A stretch of DNA of 64,000 bases from positions 40,529,095 to 40,593,094 of the forward strand of contig NC_082597.1 of assembly GCF_030936135.1 (NCBI RefSeq). The letters run 5' to 3'. This document shows positions 36,822-51,400 of the stretch, in pieces. The first letter of the stretch is position 1; each line of letters starts with the position of its first letter. The position numbers and the translations under genes were made by a program. The stretch is from Gavia stellata (Eukaryota > Chordata > Aves > Gaviiformes > Gaviidae). The notes under the pieces were generated by a model. The model did not search any database. It was not told the DNA's origin and saw only the letters and a list, made by a program, of their open reading frames with translations.

Positions 36822-39800
36822 TCTGAAACAGCAGAATAAAATTCTAGGTTAATATCTAGGCAATGAATGAACATTGTCTCATCTTCATCAAACTTAATTT
36901 AGCATCATTCTCAGAATTGTTGCTGCATGCGAAGTGCACTGTTAGGTAACATCTCCCTCCAGTTTGGTGGGGCACATTTCAACAGGCTGCTTTGAGAAGA
37001 AGAAGAAAGTGATGCCATTTGTACAGTTCAAAGTTATACAAAAGGAGTGAGAAGCAGACTTGGCAATTTCAATCATTCTCAGTTAATATAGAGAGGCCCA
37101 GCACAACTATCTGTCTGACATTTATCTTAGGGAACTAAAGCAGAGCTTAGCTTGGAGCTCACCGCTTTACTGAAAAGCGAGGTTTTGCTTTGCGACTGTA
37201 GGCACTTACCTTTAGTGTCCCACTCTTTTCTGGCTAGCTTTGGGCCAAATGGTGCAAGCTGCATGGCAAAGTTGTTTTTCTGGACCTCTGGTGATGGTGC
37301 CTGTATGTGGGCGTGATGATACTCTGGTCTGAAGGGAGCCCTGCCCAGCAGAAACCAACCCCGAGTGTTTCAGAGCACAAGATAATTGACAAATTCAGAT
37401 AAAGTTCTCAGGCTGTTGTCAAAGGTTTGAGAAGGCACTGAGCTCTAGGGCTTCAGTATTCATGCACCTCACACCGACTGTCCCAGGGGGTCTGCAGTCA
37501 TGACCACATGCAAACAAGGGTCACAGCTGCATGCCCTAAAAGGAGGCCTGTGGGAACGGGCAGGATGGGGGAGATCTTCTCACTTTATTTCTTCATGTTC
37601 CAGGTCTCATTGACATTAACAAGAACAAAAAGAGAGAAACCAAGATCTCCATCAGCTCAGACCCCTCAGTCTCATGCCATGCAGAGACAGACAGAGCAAC
37701 ATGTGTCAAGTCGTTTCTTATTAGTGGCTCATTTATGTGGCATTTGTACAGTACGACAAGAATGCTCTGTGGTTCCTTTGGCACAGCACAGCGGATGAGC
37801 CAGCCATGCTTTATACTTCTCTGTTTTTGCTGCAGGATGCTGTACGCAAATTCACCTGAGATTTGAAGAGCACGCACTGTCTAGTGATTAGTGACCACCT
37901 GTATGGTGTTGGGGTACCCTGCAGGCTGTTTATCTGGGAATAATTGTCTGCAGAAGCCAAGGGTGCTCAGGTAGTAGGGCTGCTCATTCAAAAATGGTGG
38001 AAGAGAAATCTTGTTTTGCTTTGGTACTTCAAAAAGTTTTTTAAATTAATTCCCTCCAGTCAGAAGATGGTGGTGTTATTTCCTACCCTTTCTTTTACTG
38101 TATCACCTGTGGACCAGTGCTTGGGCCCAAGAGGGAAAGGACTTTACTGTTAGTAAGACATAGCACTGCCCCTGCATGCAGGCACCCAGCTGAGGATCTT
38201 GAAACAATAGGGAAAAAAATTACTGATGAGAGCTTGTTGTAGTGAAGGGATATGAACCATTGTGGGCAAAATAAGTGTATGCAGATTGCAAACATCTTTA
38301 AATCCAGAGTGCTTTGAATACAAAAAATATTTGTAAGGTTTCCCTATCCCGTGCCCCTGCCTCTGTCAGCTTCTGCTGTGTCCCATAAATTGCATGGTGT
38401 GGTGCATAAGTGATGACTGAAATGTTTATGTGCCTGTAACGTTTTGGTCCTACATGACTTTTTGGTAACCCATGCACTGCAATTCTTCCCACAATGTTCA
38501 GTAATTGCTCTGAAGGCTCTGATGGAGGCCTGCTTTGTCCAGTGTCTGTTATGAACTGCTTGGCAGTGCCTAACAGGGATGTGTAGCATAATGCAACAAC
38601 TAATCCAGTTATCCCTGTTCAGAGTCCCATGAGGCTCTAGCCCTGAGCTCAAAGTCCTGCTAAAAATAAGTGCTGCTCTCACCTCTTAGCAATGAAAACA
38701 GAATTCCTCCCTCCTTGTCTGCTCACTAAAAGAGAAAGGTATGTTTTCAGAGTTAAGATAGAGACTTCTTTAGGGGTTTGTTCATCCTTCTTTCACCCTG
38801 AGGCTGCTGCTGGGCAGTGGTGGTGGTGCTGCACAGTGGCCATCATGATTCGCAGCAGAACCAGGTCTCAATGCCTGAGCAGGGCTTGAAAGTATTCAGT
38901 TTTTCTCCCCCTTTTTGTCCCACTGGGTCTCTTTCTTGCCCCTGCCACTGTTCCGTGTGCTGATAACTGGTGTTACGAGTTTGGGTGCATCCCTTCAAGA
39001 GCCTTTGCATTTACTGGAGAGCTGAATGGCAGCATCACTAGAGAAAAGAGATGGTCCGTAACTGAGCTTAGGGGGAATATGCACAACACCTCTGGTCAAC
39101 ATCTTTGAACTGCAATATTATATGGAAGTCACAGAGTGAAGATGGGTTTATTAAATGCACTATACTTGCAGGAACAAGGCAATATCTTTAATTATATTTG
39201 CTGATTTTCACAGGGAAAAGAAACATGTTTCTAGGCATGATATTCCTTTGGGTTCAGCATCGCTGCCTCAGCACCGAGGGAGCGATGCTGTGGGGGCTTC
39301 CAGCAAAGCCGTGTCCTTGTCATGAGAGGGTTTTCTCCAGGCATGGGGGCACCTTCCCTTTTCTGTTTCCAAGTCAAACAACAAGCCTTTGGACTCTGGG
39401 AACAGGCAGGTCACCTCCACAAAAGTAGCAAGAAAAAGTCAAAACTGCAGTTTCGATACATGCTGACCTTGCAGTGCAAAACTAAAACAGTTATGTTACT
39501 GTGTTTCAGGTGTCCTGATAGCTATTTATTTTTCTTCCCAAGGAAAGGCGTCGTTTGCTGTGGAACTACAGCCCTCTCACTTCTCTTAAATACATCTTTC
39601 TCCCTTCCCTCTCCCACCATCCCCTTGTTTTCTCTGCCCAGCCCTGCTAGCCTCCTCTGCTGCTCCCCCCGATCCCATGGCAGCTCTGTGGCTCCTTCCC
39701 AGGCTCCTGCTGTCCTTGCTTCTGCTATTGATAAGAGTTATTTTTTCAGAGGTGGAACCCAGAGATTTCAGCTAAAATTTTCTGCTCCTTTGGCCTGTAT

Positions 39801-40703
39801 CTAAAGTTCTTGGCTGGCCGCAGTATTTTCCTGCTGCTGTGTGCTTCTTTTTCGTGGGCAGGTGATACCCACCCAAAGGCTCATTCTCCTGAAGGCCCTA
39901 TAGGATGTCTGGTTTCTGAACTCCTGGCCATCTCCTTCGTGGTGCAGCACCCCACTGGCACAGTCCAGCTTTGGCTCCTCTCGTCTCACAGCGCAGCTGT
40001 CGTGATTATCTCAGGGCTCAGAAGTAACTGTGATGGGCCACATAAACTTCACAGCTCACCGCCAGTGACTTTGCTGTCTTGGTGATGCTCTCTGTCTGTG
40101 CTTGTTAAGACGCGTATCTCTGTGTGCATATTTCTGATTCAAAACCATGTGGCGCAGCTCTCTTGTATTAATCACTGTGTAAACCTTGGAGCAAAAGCCG
40201 AAGGTTTTTGTACCCAGACAGAAGGACAGATCCAGCTCTTGCTGACCCCTGAGGGGGGCTGGTGCAGTGCCTCAGCAATGAGCTGAGCGCCGAGCAGGAC
40301 GCTGCAGCAAGCCACCCAGCAGCACAGCTGTGTCCTGGGGGCCAGGCAGGGCTTCTGCAGTCCTGGCTGCTGCTCTGGGTACTTTCTACAAGCAGATTTT
40401 GCTCCTTATCCCTCAGGATTCATTGCAGAATCACTTAGGAGTTGTCCCAGGGTTATCCCCAAACACTCTGCAGGCTCAGAGGTCGGAGGACAGCTGCTCT
40501 GTGCACGTTGCTGGTTCCTTCAGAGAGTCGCTGGTCGGTGGTGGCTGTTCTGCTCTGTGTGAGAATTCATTTCTTCAGGAGGTGGAGGATAGCTCTGCCC
40601 CTAAACTAGTGCCATCATGTGAGGATAGCAAACATCCTGGAAGAAGTGAAATCTAGACTCTGTATGCTAACCTCTTAATTAATCAGTAATGACTTTGCTA
40701 TAT

Positions 40704-40829
40704 TTAATTAATTTGATCAATTCTGTTTCTAACTCCCTCTATCTCCTCCTGATTTTTCTCCAGTCTTTTGTTTTGGACCTTGCAGATCTCACATGAAATA
40801 CGTATGGTTTTTAGCCTGGCACGGATCAA
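40704..40829 (-). other. Candidate minus-strand coiled-coil exon (unconfirmed)
   Basis: On the minus strand a pyrimidine- and T-rich tract ending TTTGTTTTCAG directly precedes an open stretch of 41 codons to a TAA. Within it are the peptides LKTIRISCEICKVQNKRLEK and NQEEIEGVRNRIDQIN. The spacing of hydrophobic residues suggests a short coiled coil. I do not recognise the protein, see no poly(A) signal just downstream, and cannot place an upstream exon. It may be the last exon of an antisense gene, a decayed exon or chance. Confidence 0.2.
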
Positions 40830-43800
40830 CTGAAAACAAACACAAACATGTTTATTCTTCAGGTTTTTAGCCAGGCAGCCTCCTAGGCCCTCGCTCACAC
40901 TGCCTGCCATGCCAGTCCCTGGCTGCTGAGCCGGGATTTGCAAGTCTGGCTTGCAAGCCACCCACCTACCCCTCTTTCCAAGGAGCAAGCGAAAACCTGG
41001 GGATGAGCCCAGTTACCTCGTTCGCAGGGCGCAGCACGTGGGGCCATGATGACCCCCCCCAAGCCCCTGCGGTTACCTCTGTGCATCTCCTGCAGAGCTG
41101 CGGGGCTGTGGCTTTCCTGCTGCAGAGGACGTCTGGCTGCCTGGCCCCGACTCCTCGGGCTGCTGTCGCCAGGGACTTGCAAGTCCAGTATAACCCATGT
41201 GCCACTGGGGTGTTTTTCCCGGTGAGGGGTGTTTTCCTCTGCCTTCCAGGTCCTTCTCAGGTCACGTCGGCCAGCTCGGCCCCGTGGGCTCCCTGCTGGC
41301 ACCGGCCCTGTGCTACGGCAGCAGGGCAGTGGGCTCGGGGTGTCGTGCAGTGCGTCGTGAGGGTGCAGCAGGGCTGATTTTCCCTCCTTGCTTTGGAAGC
41401 TGTTATTTGTCATTGTTTGCAATTCAGCACCAAAAAGCAGAGGTAAAAGGAGTTACCTTGTAAGGAAAATAGTAAACATTTTCTTTTTTAATAACCTCTC
41501 TTCAGACATTTCCCTCTGCTGTAAAATCTATGTCTCAGTGGGACCCTCTGCTGCCATTACACCCTCTAAGCTGTTTTCCAAAGCACTTTCCATAACTGCT
41601 GTCAGCTCTGGTGATAGATCTGCAGGGGAGGGCTCCTTAACCGGGCACCGCCGAGCCCAGGCTCCCTGCCTAGCCCCGGCTCTCATCCTCTGCTGCCTTC
41701 CCCGGCCGCCCCAGCACTCACCAGCGCTCTCCCCTACACCCAGCAACATCTCCGCATAGGGCAGCAGATGCAGGAAAGAGGAGCTGATCCTGATGGGAGA
41801 GGGAGGGAATCACACAAACACAAAGGAACAGCATTATACGCTGCCAAAGTTGATCTTGATAAGTTTGCACAGGCTGTTACAGGCAGATAACCAGGATGTT
41901 GCCATCCAGGAGCATGCGGTCTATCTGCCAGCAGCGCTGTCGGCCTTTATTAGCTTTTCTCATTCATTCCTGGGGTCCAGCAGTGCTTATCTGCACTGGA
42001 AAGTTAATCTGGGATAAGATAAAGAGCAGCTGAAAGCACAGTAGTTCTTCCAGAATAACCACACAGATTAAACCAAGTAGGAGCAAGGCTGAAATTTGTC
42101 CCACCATTTTTTGGCGTCAAGAGTCAGTACCAAGAGGCTGCATCCCGGAGGGTCCCTGAGATCTCCCGTGCACTGAGTCACCCTCCAGGAGTGCTCCTCC
42201 CTTCCCTTGACTAAAGAAGGGCTTTTAATGTCTTAAATGTGGTGCCAATAGTCATTTAGTGATGTATTTTTGGGGGACCCAGTCATGACTTGATGCATTG
42301 TCTGAAGAGACATTGTGAGCAGTTGACAGTGAATTGCTGCACACCTTCTGCCATGTAGGAATTGCACAGGGACTCTTGCTGTAGCTAAGAAAAGCAATAA
42401 TATCCATCTGAACCCAGACCTCATCCTGAGACTTCATTAAAGCCCTCTGTAAGTCTTTGACTCTGTTCCAAAAGGGAAACTCTTTTAAATTACTAAGTTG
42501 CAAGAGTTACAGTCACATCCATAATGAGTGTTTGGCATTCATCGCTGCTACCTTTGATACAGATGTTTTCCAAAATACCTAAGATTCAGTCAAAAGGATA
42601 TCTTGCTCTCCCCAATCACACTTTCTTTTCTTTAACTGAATCCAATTTTCTGGTTTGTTTGCTTGCCCCTTATTTTTGAACTCTTTGAGTAGTATCCACT
42701 TAAAAAAAAAACACTTAAAATTCAACATCGCTTGAAAGCTGAGAGCTGCGAGGACTGAATGCTGCCTACTTACAGCCTCCTTGCCAATTAGCATTCTGTT
42801 ATTCACAGATGATGATACAGTAAATATGAGGGAAGCAGTTATTATACCTCCTGTGAAAGGGTTTTTCTGTTCATGTGCTGTCATTTATATGACATATACT
42901 GGTGAGTTTGTGCCCATGAAGTTAATATTATTTTATTCAATTTATGGTCTCCACATGTGCTCGATTATGTGTCTGGAGGATTTCAGTTGAGTAGACTTCA
43001 CGTGTTCCACTATTGAATACACCTGGGTTTCTTTTGATCATTTTTTATGTTGCTGAGTTTCAACTTTTATATAGCCGAGCTGCTCGTAATCAGAGTCTTA
43101 TTCTGCTCCTTACTACACAACTAAAGAGAGATGCGCATTGCTGGCCTCAGGGACTTGCAGGCTGGCATGGCGTGGAGGAACCTGCACACAGCAATTTTGG
43201 GGGAGAGACCCCTAAATGCAAATGCAGGTGAAATTAAATCAGGGATCAGGTATAGCATGGTGGTCTGGCTCCACCAACTCCTTAAGGATGGATAAAACCC
43301 TGTAGATTTTCAGGCATCTCCATTAACTTCTTGGTGAAGGAAAAAGAGTTTCTTGTTTCCCCTACAGGGAATGTTTTCTTAGTGCTGCTTTCTGACCAGG
43401 ACGAAGCTGTTGGGGGAGAGACACCACAGTCATTGCACAGGTATCTGTTCCCATGTGCCGCTGTGTTAGGAGAGCTTAATTCCCAGGACCTGACTGGATG
43501 AGCCTGGGTTGCCAGGATTTTAGGCTATGAGGTTTGTTGCTCCAAGGAGCGTCGGGTAGCGTTGACAAAGCAACATGGGATGGGAGTGTTCAATGTAAGC
43601 GAGGACCAATATGAGTCAAGACTATATATATTTTCCTAATTAGAGAAAGTTCTGTTTCCTTCCTTTGCAGATAGTTTTCCAGCAGACAGCGTGTCTCTGA
43701 CTGTAGATGGGAAAGCAGCAGTGACATGCAAATGCCACGAGACTGATTTAATAACTCTGTTAAACTGCAGGGAGAGCAGAAAGAGCCAGAGCTGAGGACA

Positions 43801-44803
43801 ACCTGCCATCATATTTCCCAACCAACTTCCCAGACTTGGAAGAGGCAGCTGGACACCTGATCTTTCAGACATGTGGCACGGCTGAATTTCCAGACCTATT
43901 GAGATGCATCCTCCTTGCTATTCTCCTCTTCTCTCCATTTCCCTTTGGAAATGCATAAATCCATCCCAGACTCAAGTGTGACTGTGTGTTAAATGCTGTT
44001 GACAGAGGGATGGGGGTTCAGATCTTCGGAGGAGGCTCCCCAAAGTGTCCCTGTAGGAGTGTACTCAAGTCCACTGAGCAGCTGGTGTTTGCAGTACCAA
44101 ATTGCAGCTTACTGCTGAAGTAGCCTCTACTGGGAAGGAGCTGAGTCAGGAGCCTCTGGCATCCTGGGGCCAGGCAGGAGTCCTCCTGGCGTGGGGTTTT
44201 AGCAGACCCCTGCTTGCCAGTGCAGCTGGCTTAGCCTGAGCCACCAGCAGTGCAGCACTGAGGACAGGGACTGGCTTTCCATCCAGACCCAAACCACAGC
44301 CAGGGCTTTGTCAGGAGCCTCCGTGTAGCCCCATGAACACGTCAGGGCTCAAAGCTAAAAGGGAAGGTCTAATTGCACTTTAAACTCATTGCACAGTGTC
44401 CGATGCCATTTGAAGTAGATACGTGTAACTGCTGCCTTGGATTATGTTTTCACTGGAATGGTTTTTCAATCCACAGTGTGATATTGTATCTCTCATGGCT
44501 GTTTGTGATGACCATGACGCCTGGAAGACCTAAAGTACCAATGCTTTTTTAGGTTTTTTTTTATCTGAATGAACATGTCAGCCTGTAAACACTGCAAGTG
44601 GAAAGCCCTCACGGTCTGCCATGAGTGCTGGTGACAGACAGGCAAACAAAAGCAGTGAATGAAATGGTCCACTTAATAATTTTCTAACACTAATGCAAAT
44701 AAAACACCTTTATTGTTTCCATGGCAGATGCTTTCACTTATGATAAATTGATGATGTCAAGTTGATTTATATTTTCTCCCTCTTCTGTTCCTCCTCTTCA
44801 CAG

Positions 44804-44972
44804 GCCAGATGATGTGATGCTGAAGCGCACCCACGATGAGACTGTCCTCTTGCACTGCTTCCTCTGGCCTCTGGTTACGTTCCTGGTCGGAGTCCTCATC
44901 GTGGTCCTGACCATTTGTGCCAAGAGCTTGGCTGTCAGGGCAGAGGCAATAAAAAAGAAGAAGCATTTGTAA
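44804..44972 (+). CDS. KCNMB4: KCNMB4 exon 3: second membrane segment and C-terminus
   Basis: The last coding exon completes Arg156 and encodes the rest of the protein to TAA at 44970-44972. It begins [18 protein letters not shown], then has the second membrane segment at about residues 172-195 ([20 protein letters not shown]) and a short basic cytoplasmic tail ([10 protein letters not shown]). The spliced frame totals 211 residues against 210 in human. The two membrane segments with a large extracellular loop between them are the standard beta-subunit topology. No stops or frameshifts interrupt the three exons, so the gene looks intact. Confidence 0.97.
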
Positions 44973-45415
44973 ATGGCAAGGCTCCTGATGGAAAAGAAAA
45001 ACCTTCAAGAAGGTCTCAAGTGGGGCAACTCAACAACCTGCAGGTCTGCGGTGCACCCAGCTGCAGCTCCTTCCAGTGTCTCATCTGACAGTGGAGTTGC
45101 TCTTGCCTCAGGATTATTCTTGGGAGACTGCCCCATGAACTGTCAGCTAATTGCTTCGTCTGCTATGACAGTAAATAAGTATATTCTACCAAAAAAAATC
45201 TACACTGCACCAAATATGCTGTGCGCTGTTAGTCCCGAACAGCAGCTACCCAGGTCCTAGTGGTATTGAGAGACAGTTTATAAAAACCCCTGATGTGGCT
45301 CATCTCATCTCCACAAAGTGATCTTTACTATTGTTTATTATTAAATATTTAAAATGTTTACTTTATGATAGACTGTATTTCCAAAATAATAAAGTTTGGC
45401 TGTTTTAGGGGTTTT
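44973..45415 (+). other. KCNMB4: KCNMB4 3' UTR
   Basis: Untranslated sequence runs from the stop to just past the AATAAA at 45388. It becomes A/T-rich toward the end. A longer form cannot be excluded because many mammalian KCNMB4 transcripts have extended 3' UTRs. Confidence 0.7.
45388..45393 (+). terminator. KCNMB4: KCNMB4 poly(A) signal
   Basis: A canonical AATAAA 416 bases after the stop, followed by a T- and GT-rich stretch (45400-45440) typical of downstream cleavage elements. Confidence 0.75.
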
Positions 45416-45419
45416 TTTA

Positions 45420-48400
45420 ACCTTTGTTTTGTTTTTTTTTAAAAAAGCTTTAAGACAAAAACCACTGTGCTGATTTTGGTTTTTTTCACTATGTACAACT
45501 TCATTTTAAAATTCAAACTTTAACTTCTGTCTACACAAAATCTTTCATCCTCACCTGTTCATTGTGAAGAAATGTATAAATCTCTCAGAAATACTTCTCC
45601 AAAAAATGAAACCATTATTGGAAAAGGTGATTAAATACCGGATCTAATTTTATTGCCTCAGTGGTATTCAGTCCCTACAGTTTTTCTTGCCCCCTCTCAG
45701 TTATCCTATTCCCCAAAGTGCTCTCAGGCTGTAAAATGAAGGGATTTGGAGTGGTTTTACATGAATACATTTTACCAGCGATTTCCCCAAGCAGTGGAGT
45801 GCCGGACCACTTGCTGAGGGGAGCCTTTGAGCCTTGGTGTCACACACGTCAGCACGCTCCAGGGATGACTGGAGGACATCAACTCTTTGCAGGGCTGTGG
45901 GTGTTTGCTGCTGAACTGCCCATCCCAGTCACACCAGCTCCATGCAGGGTCCCTCCAAGGGGATGTTCCAGAATACACAAGGCAGGCTGGGCATGGTGTC
46001 TTGCTGGGTTGCCTTTCTCTGCTCGTCCCAGCTCCTCACCGTGTACGATGGGAGTACCAGCCCTAGTCCGCTTGCTCAGTGCAGAGATTTCCATATTTCT
46101 GGCAGTTTGCCTGAGCACATCCATTGCATGCAGTAGTCAGGGGCTGAGACCAGAGTAGCTTTGTGGGACCTGTCCTCGCCCCCACAGGGCTGTGCACCCC
46201 TGGGACCAGCTGTGCGGCTTTGGAGGGCTGGCACGCAGCGGAGAAGAGAAGCCACGTGGCTCAGTCAGGAAAGTGAGTCTCTCAGCATGTGATTACTGGC
46301 AAAGCATTTTAATCTACATTACATTAACAATTCTGCAATTCTGACCATACTCTTCATTGTACTAATCTCTGATATTCTTACTATTAGTTTAAATACCTTA
46401 TGTTTTGTTGGGCTTTTAACACATAGGAGAGGTATTTCCCGAAAATGAGAAAAGTGCTAGATTTGAAAACGTGAAAGCTTTGTTGGCACAAAGCGCAGCG
46501 ACAAACCTGCTTGTATTGCCCAGTCTTCATCTCAGATTAATTGTATTGTGTGTTTAAGAATTGATTTCCATATGGCTTGTTATTTTGTAAACTTGTACAT
46601 GTTGTGGGCATTGTGGTGACCGGTGGTGAGGGCAGCAGGGTGACTGGAGGTCATTCCCCACTCCTCTGCTTACTTGCTGTTTGACTTTTGGAAAGTTCTC
46701 TGGTCCTGGTCCACACCAGGATAGCTGTTCCTGTGAAGGACCTTAAGGAAATCTGTTTATGGAGGTGAGAACTTGATGTTTCTTGGCTAGTTACTCTGTA
46801 TGAAAGATCTGATTAATGTTGGTTGCACATGTTCAAGCACTTCCAGTTCTGTGGATGAAAAATGCTTCTTGCATGAAAGATTCCCAATTCTCTGTGTTAA
46901 ACATCACCCCTTTGGAGGTTCACAGGTACCCTCTGTCTCAGCTTGCCGAAAAGGATAGCACTGGGTATATTAGATGAAGAGGGGTTGTGAGATCTCAACA
47001 TGTCGGATGAAAGCCTGCCAACTTCTGAAGTGCTGTCCTGCAAAGGACACGGAATTTTGTTTCACTTGTGTCTTGCTGCCATGGCCTTGCTTGCATCTTT
47101 TGCGATTCTCTTGCCTTGGCAACCCACAGAAACATTGCACACGTGCGTCTGGTATGGGCCGTTGGTTACTATATATTTTTTTATATATATTACTTTTTCA
47201 CACTCTGCAATTCATAGAAAGCTGCCGCTGTGGGGTGGTTTGGTTATCTGGATAAGGTGATGCCAAGTTCCCCTCCTCTATTTCATCTTGGTAACTTCTT
47301 ACAGGTAAGGGAAATAACCCTGATTTTCTGCATTTATGCATCCTTTTTTTTCCCAAGGGAGAAGGAAATATGCGGTGACACAGATTTATCACGGATTTTT
47401 AAGCCAGTGGCTTGGGGCTCACAAATCCAGATTAACAAAATCCTCTCTAGCTTTGCTCCAGAAGCTTTTGTGACTGAATCGTGCAGCTGGTTCTCAGAGC
47501 AAAAGGCAAGAAGCAAATTGAGTTGATGCAGCTCACCTGATCAACAATCATATCTTTAAGTCTGTTAGAAATGCTGTTTGCAAAGGCCTCTGGAAGTAAG
47601 TAATGTTTACAAAGATGATATTAAATCATTTTGCAGAGAGATTAACATCCTAAATTAAACATCTAAATTGGCGTGCAAAGACAGGCAGTAAATATTTCCC
47701 TGGCTTGGCAGTATGTGATGCTGAGGGGGGAAAAAAAAAATCCGAAAATTCACTCTTCTGTCCCAGCCTGCACCTTGCTGATTTAGAAATGTCTTTCTAA
47801 TCCCCACAGTTGATCATGGAAGCTAGGGATTTCCTTCTAGGAGATTATTCACCGATTTCCCCCTTGGCTTTGTGGATTTCCAGTTTTTGCAGCATATTCT
47901 CTGAAGTGTATTTGCAGCCAGAACGGCTGCTTTTTTCCAGAGCCATCTGCAGAGTCGATTTTTGCATTTTACTCAATATTTATATGCTATTGCTTTGAGG
48001 AATTTTGTTCCGTCATGCTGTCTGCTGCTCCACTTCAGTAAGACCTGTCTTCTCTTTCATGTAGTGCAATTAAGTTGTTTTGTTTATACAGTATCTTTCT
48101 TTGTTAGCTTCTTAGGTTCATTCTAAAAGTTGAAGTAATAGGAGCATTTTTTGTTGCGTTTTTCCTGCTTTGTGCGTTTCTGTGTTGCCAGTAAAAGATG
48201 AGATTTCACAATGCATTAGAAAATCTAGCTACTGAATGAGGACCTTAATTCAATGCTCAGAACAGATGAGGGATGTCGTGGGGGTATCCAAGGGCATTTG
48301 GAAAGATCATTACCTGTCATTTCTGGTGTAAACGTAGCCCTTTGACAGGGGTCCTGCACAGTCTGCTGGATTTGAAGGGCTTTTACCATCTGGGCTCTTC

Positions 48401-51400
48401 GGTAAACGCCACAGGATGCAAGCTTGGGGGGCGTGGAGGAGAGGTAGCACAGGTCTCTGTTTCCAAACTCGGGATTTGCCCTAGATCAGAGCAAAGGTGT
48501 CTGTGAGGCATGAGAGGGCAGAGCTCTCCATGCATCTGCTGCCTCTGCTCAGCGCGCCGCTGCCGGCCCCAGCCCTGGTGCTGCTGCCCACAGGGTTTCC
48601 CTGGCTGCTCTTCGCCTCCGGGAGCCCTCTGCTCCTGAGCCAGGGATGCGACCTCATCCCCACAGGAACAGGGATGTCTACAGAGGGCCATCTCGGCTCA
48701 TTTCACCCACTACATGAAAGGATCCGTCGAGCATGTGTTATCCTGTCAGAGTCCAGCTGGGAAATGTGAAAGGGGCAAGGCTGGTTAATATTTAAAAACC
48801 TGTCGTAGATTAAGTAACCTTTGAGGAAGTGTCTAATGCAGGTTGCTAGGGGTTTAAGCCTTACTTGAAAAATTAAAACTATTTTAAAGTGGGCAGTCGA
48901 CACCTGTGTGGGTCTGGTAGGACGGCGGGACAGTGTGGATTGCCTGTTAACAGAAGGAACGTGCTGTGCAAGCATCTTTGCTCAGCATTGCAAATACAGG
49001 AGCTGCCTGCTGAATGTGTTTCTGCAAACTTTAGCCTAACGTATGTTAAAGCCAAGAATAAACATGTGGAAGAGGAAGCACCTAGAACAGTGTTTAGTAA
49101 CAAAAGAAAAAAAACTCAGGCCATGGCTTATATTTAGGTAATCAGATGAAAGGAAGCACAGCAGAATTCCTAATTATGAAGCCTATTGTATCATGCGAAT
49201 ATTTTCTTGCAGTCCCTGACAGAAATCCTATAGCCAGAATTATCAAAAAATCAGCGTATTTCTGCGTGTGATTTCTCTGAGAATCAAAAGCTGCTTTTTT
49301 TTTCTCAGCAGGGAGCAGCTGCTATTCCTCCATTAACTTTCAATCAGAAATGAACCCCTTCCCTTTCTGGCATCTTAAGAGGTTGCTACACTGATCTGTC
49401 AAGCTAACAATCTTTGCTGCAGAAAGCATGAGCGGGAAAACCTCCGAGGGAATATGCGTGCAATTAATCATACTGCCTTGCCAGGTCATAGACCCACCGA
49501 ATGAATCAACCCCAAAGTCTGATATTTTAGAGGTTGTGCAATTTTGTTTCTGGTTTGATATGCTTGCACGAATGCTGTCATTGCTTGCACTGCATTTAAT
49601 TCGCAGCTTTTTGGTGGTCTCATGGTTTTAAGTCTTGTAAGCCAAGAAATCACTTTGCATGCATTGGCTGCATGGCTGGAGATGCAATAAGAAAAAAAAG
49701 AATAGCCCATTAAATTATATAGCTGTAATCTGGATATAAAATTTTAATATGAAATATGTTGGCATAGCGGTAAAATTACGTACACGCTTAGAATACACAA
49801 TTTCCAAACACCACATAGAGCAATCATCCTGAAATAGCTCTCCCAGAAATGCAGTAAAAGTTACTTAAATCACCTTTGATATTGCATTTAAAAAAAAAAC
49901 CAAAACAATTTCCCTGTAATCTAATTTAATGAGCTAATGCAGTGTGAAACATTATCTTACATAACGTAACTTTTTCATAACTTTTCAGCTAACATAAGGT
50001 TTATCCCTTTATTTATTTGCATGCCAATTGCCATTCACTAAAAGCAGTTGGAAAAAATCAGTTACTAAGCTCTTTCATATTACTGCTTGTTCAGCAAGTG
50101 ACAGCAACTTATAGTTTCTGGACAAAATACTACAAATATTTGGACCACCTACAGCAGGATCAATTCAAAAAGAGATGCAAGTAGCTAATGTTTTGTTTCA
50201 AAAGCCCCTGAAAAGCCAACTTTTAGGCCATTTCCATTCTGTTGCTGTGGGATTAGGACAAATCCAGCCTTCAGATAAGGAGCAATTTATGATCATACCT
50301 ATCAGAGCACAAGCAAATATTGAAGTCTGTGTCTTTTCAATATACGCCCGTGGCTGCATTTCAGTTCAATGCAGGAATGCAATTTCAATGCATTTCAATG
50401 CAAGAAACACAGGTCCCTATGCCAAGGATTTGTGGGGCTGCAACCTGAATTTTGCAGGTCAGCTGCTTTGAGCAGAGCCTTCTCCACTTGGCAGGATAGC
50501 AGCTCTTCCCCGGCCCCTTCACCTCCCTGGAGCACTCAGGTTTGGCTCGCAGTAGCCCCAGGAGAGGGGGCAGAGCGGTCCCCCCTCTCTGCTGCCCTGC
50601 CTGCCGAGGTTGGAGGCAGCAGCATCCCCAGGATGTAATATTTGGTGTTTGCCGGAGGCCTGGGTTTTGGGAACCCTGCCAGGGGTGAGGCTGCTGGGCA
50701 AGAGCAGGACCCAGGGATGCCACAGAGAGCGCTCCCGCCTAAGGGCAAATGCGAAACGCTGGAAGGGGCATGGGTTTGGCAACAAGTGAAATCTTTTGTG
50801 GAATTAAAGGGGCTGAACTATCTTTTCCTGTACTATTCCTCTGAAGAATAATGTTTGAGACGATTAAAAATTAACTGTGAAATTGCCAGGAAGTCTGTTT
50901 TCAGGCAGGGGAGACTAGTTTGGAAGGACTGAATATATAGCAGTCAGTACATCTAAATGGCATGTAGCCGAGATCCTAAATATTTTTTTCTGAAATATCA
51001 TGAAAAATCGGTCTGATACCAAAGGTAAAAAAAATAACATGGAAATTCTGGAATTAGCTAGCATCTCTTGCTTTTGATGGATTAATTTTCTGTCCTTATT
51101 GAAAATATAGAGCATATGCTATGAATCTACAAGTATCCAGACAAGTGAATCACAGACAGTAAATGGTTCTGGTGTATTAAAAGCAAATAGTGTCCTGTGA
51201 ACTTTGCTGCTTTTTTAAAGGCAAACTGGAGACTAATGGAGACATATACGGGAAGCAGTACACCATAGGGAGCATTTTAAATAATGCCTTGAGATCTTAT
51301 TAAAAAAATTAATTTAGATCAGGCTGGCAACAAGCGAGGGGAGATTGAAAATGGGCTGCAGAACTGTCAACACAAAGCAATAATGAACAGAGAGATAACA

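Larger units (their letters stand above)
34326..44803 (+). other. KCNMB4: KCNMB4 intron 2 (10.5 kb)
   Basis: The intron runs from GTGAGT to CTTCACAG at 44796-44803. It contains a GATG-type tandem repeat (35084-35157), a short hairpin-forming inverted repeat (36786-36821) and a possible minus-strand exon (40704-40829). GC-rich patches near 39.6 kb and 41.0-41.7 kb have open frames with no recognisable product. No other gene is seen. Confidence 0.8.
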
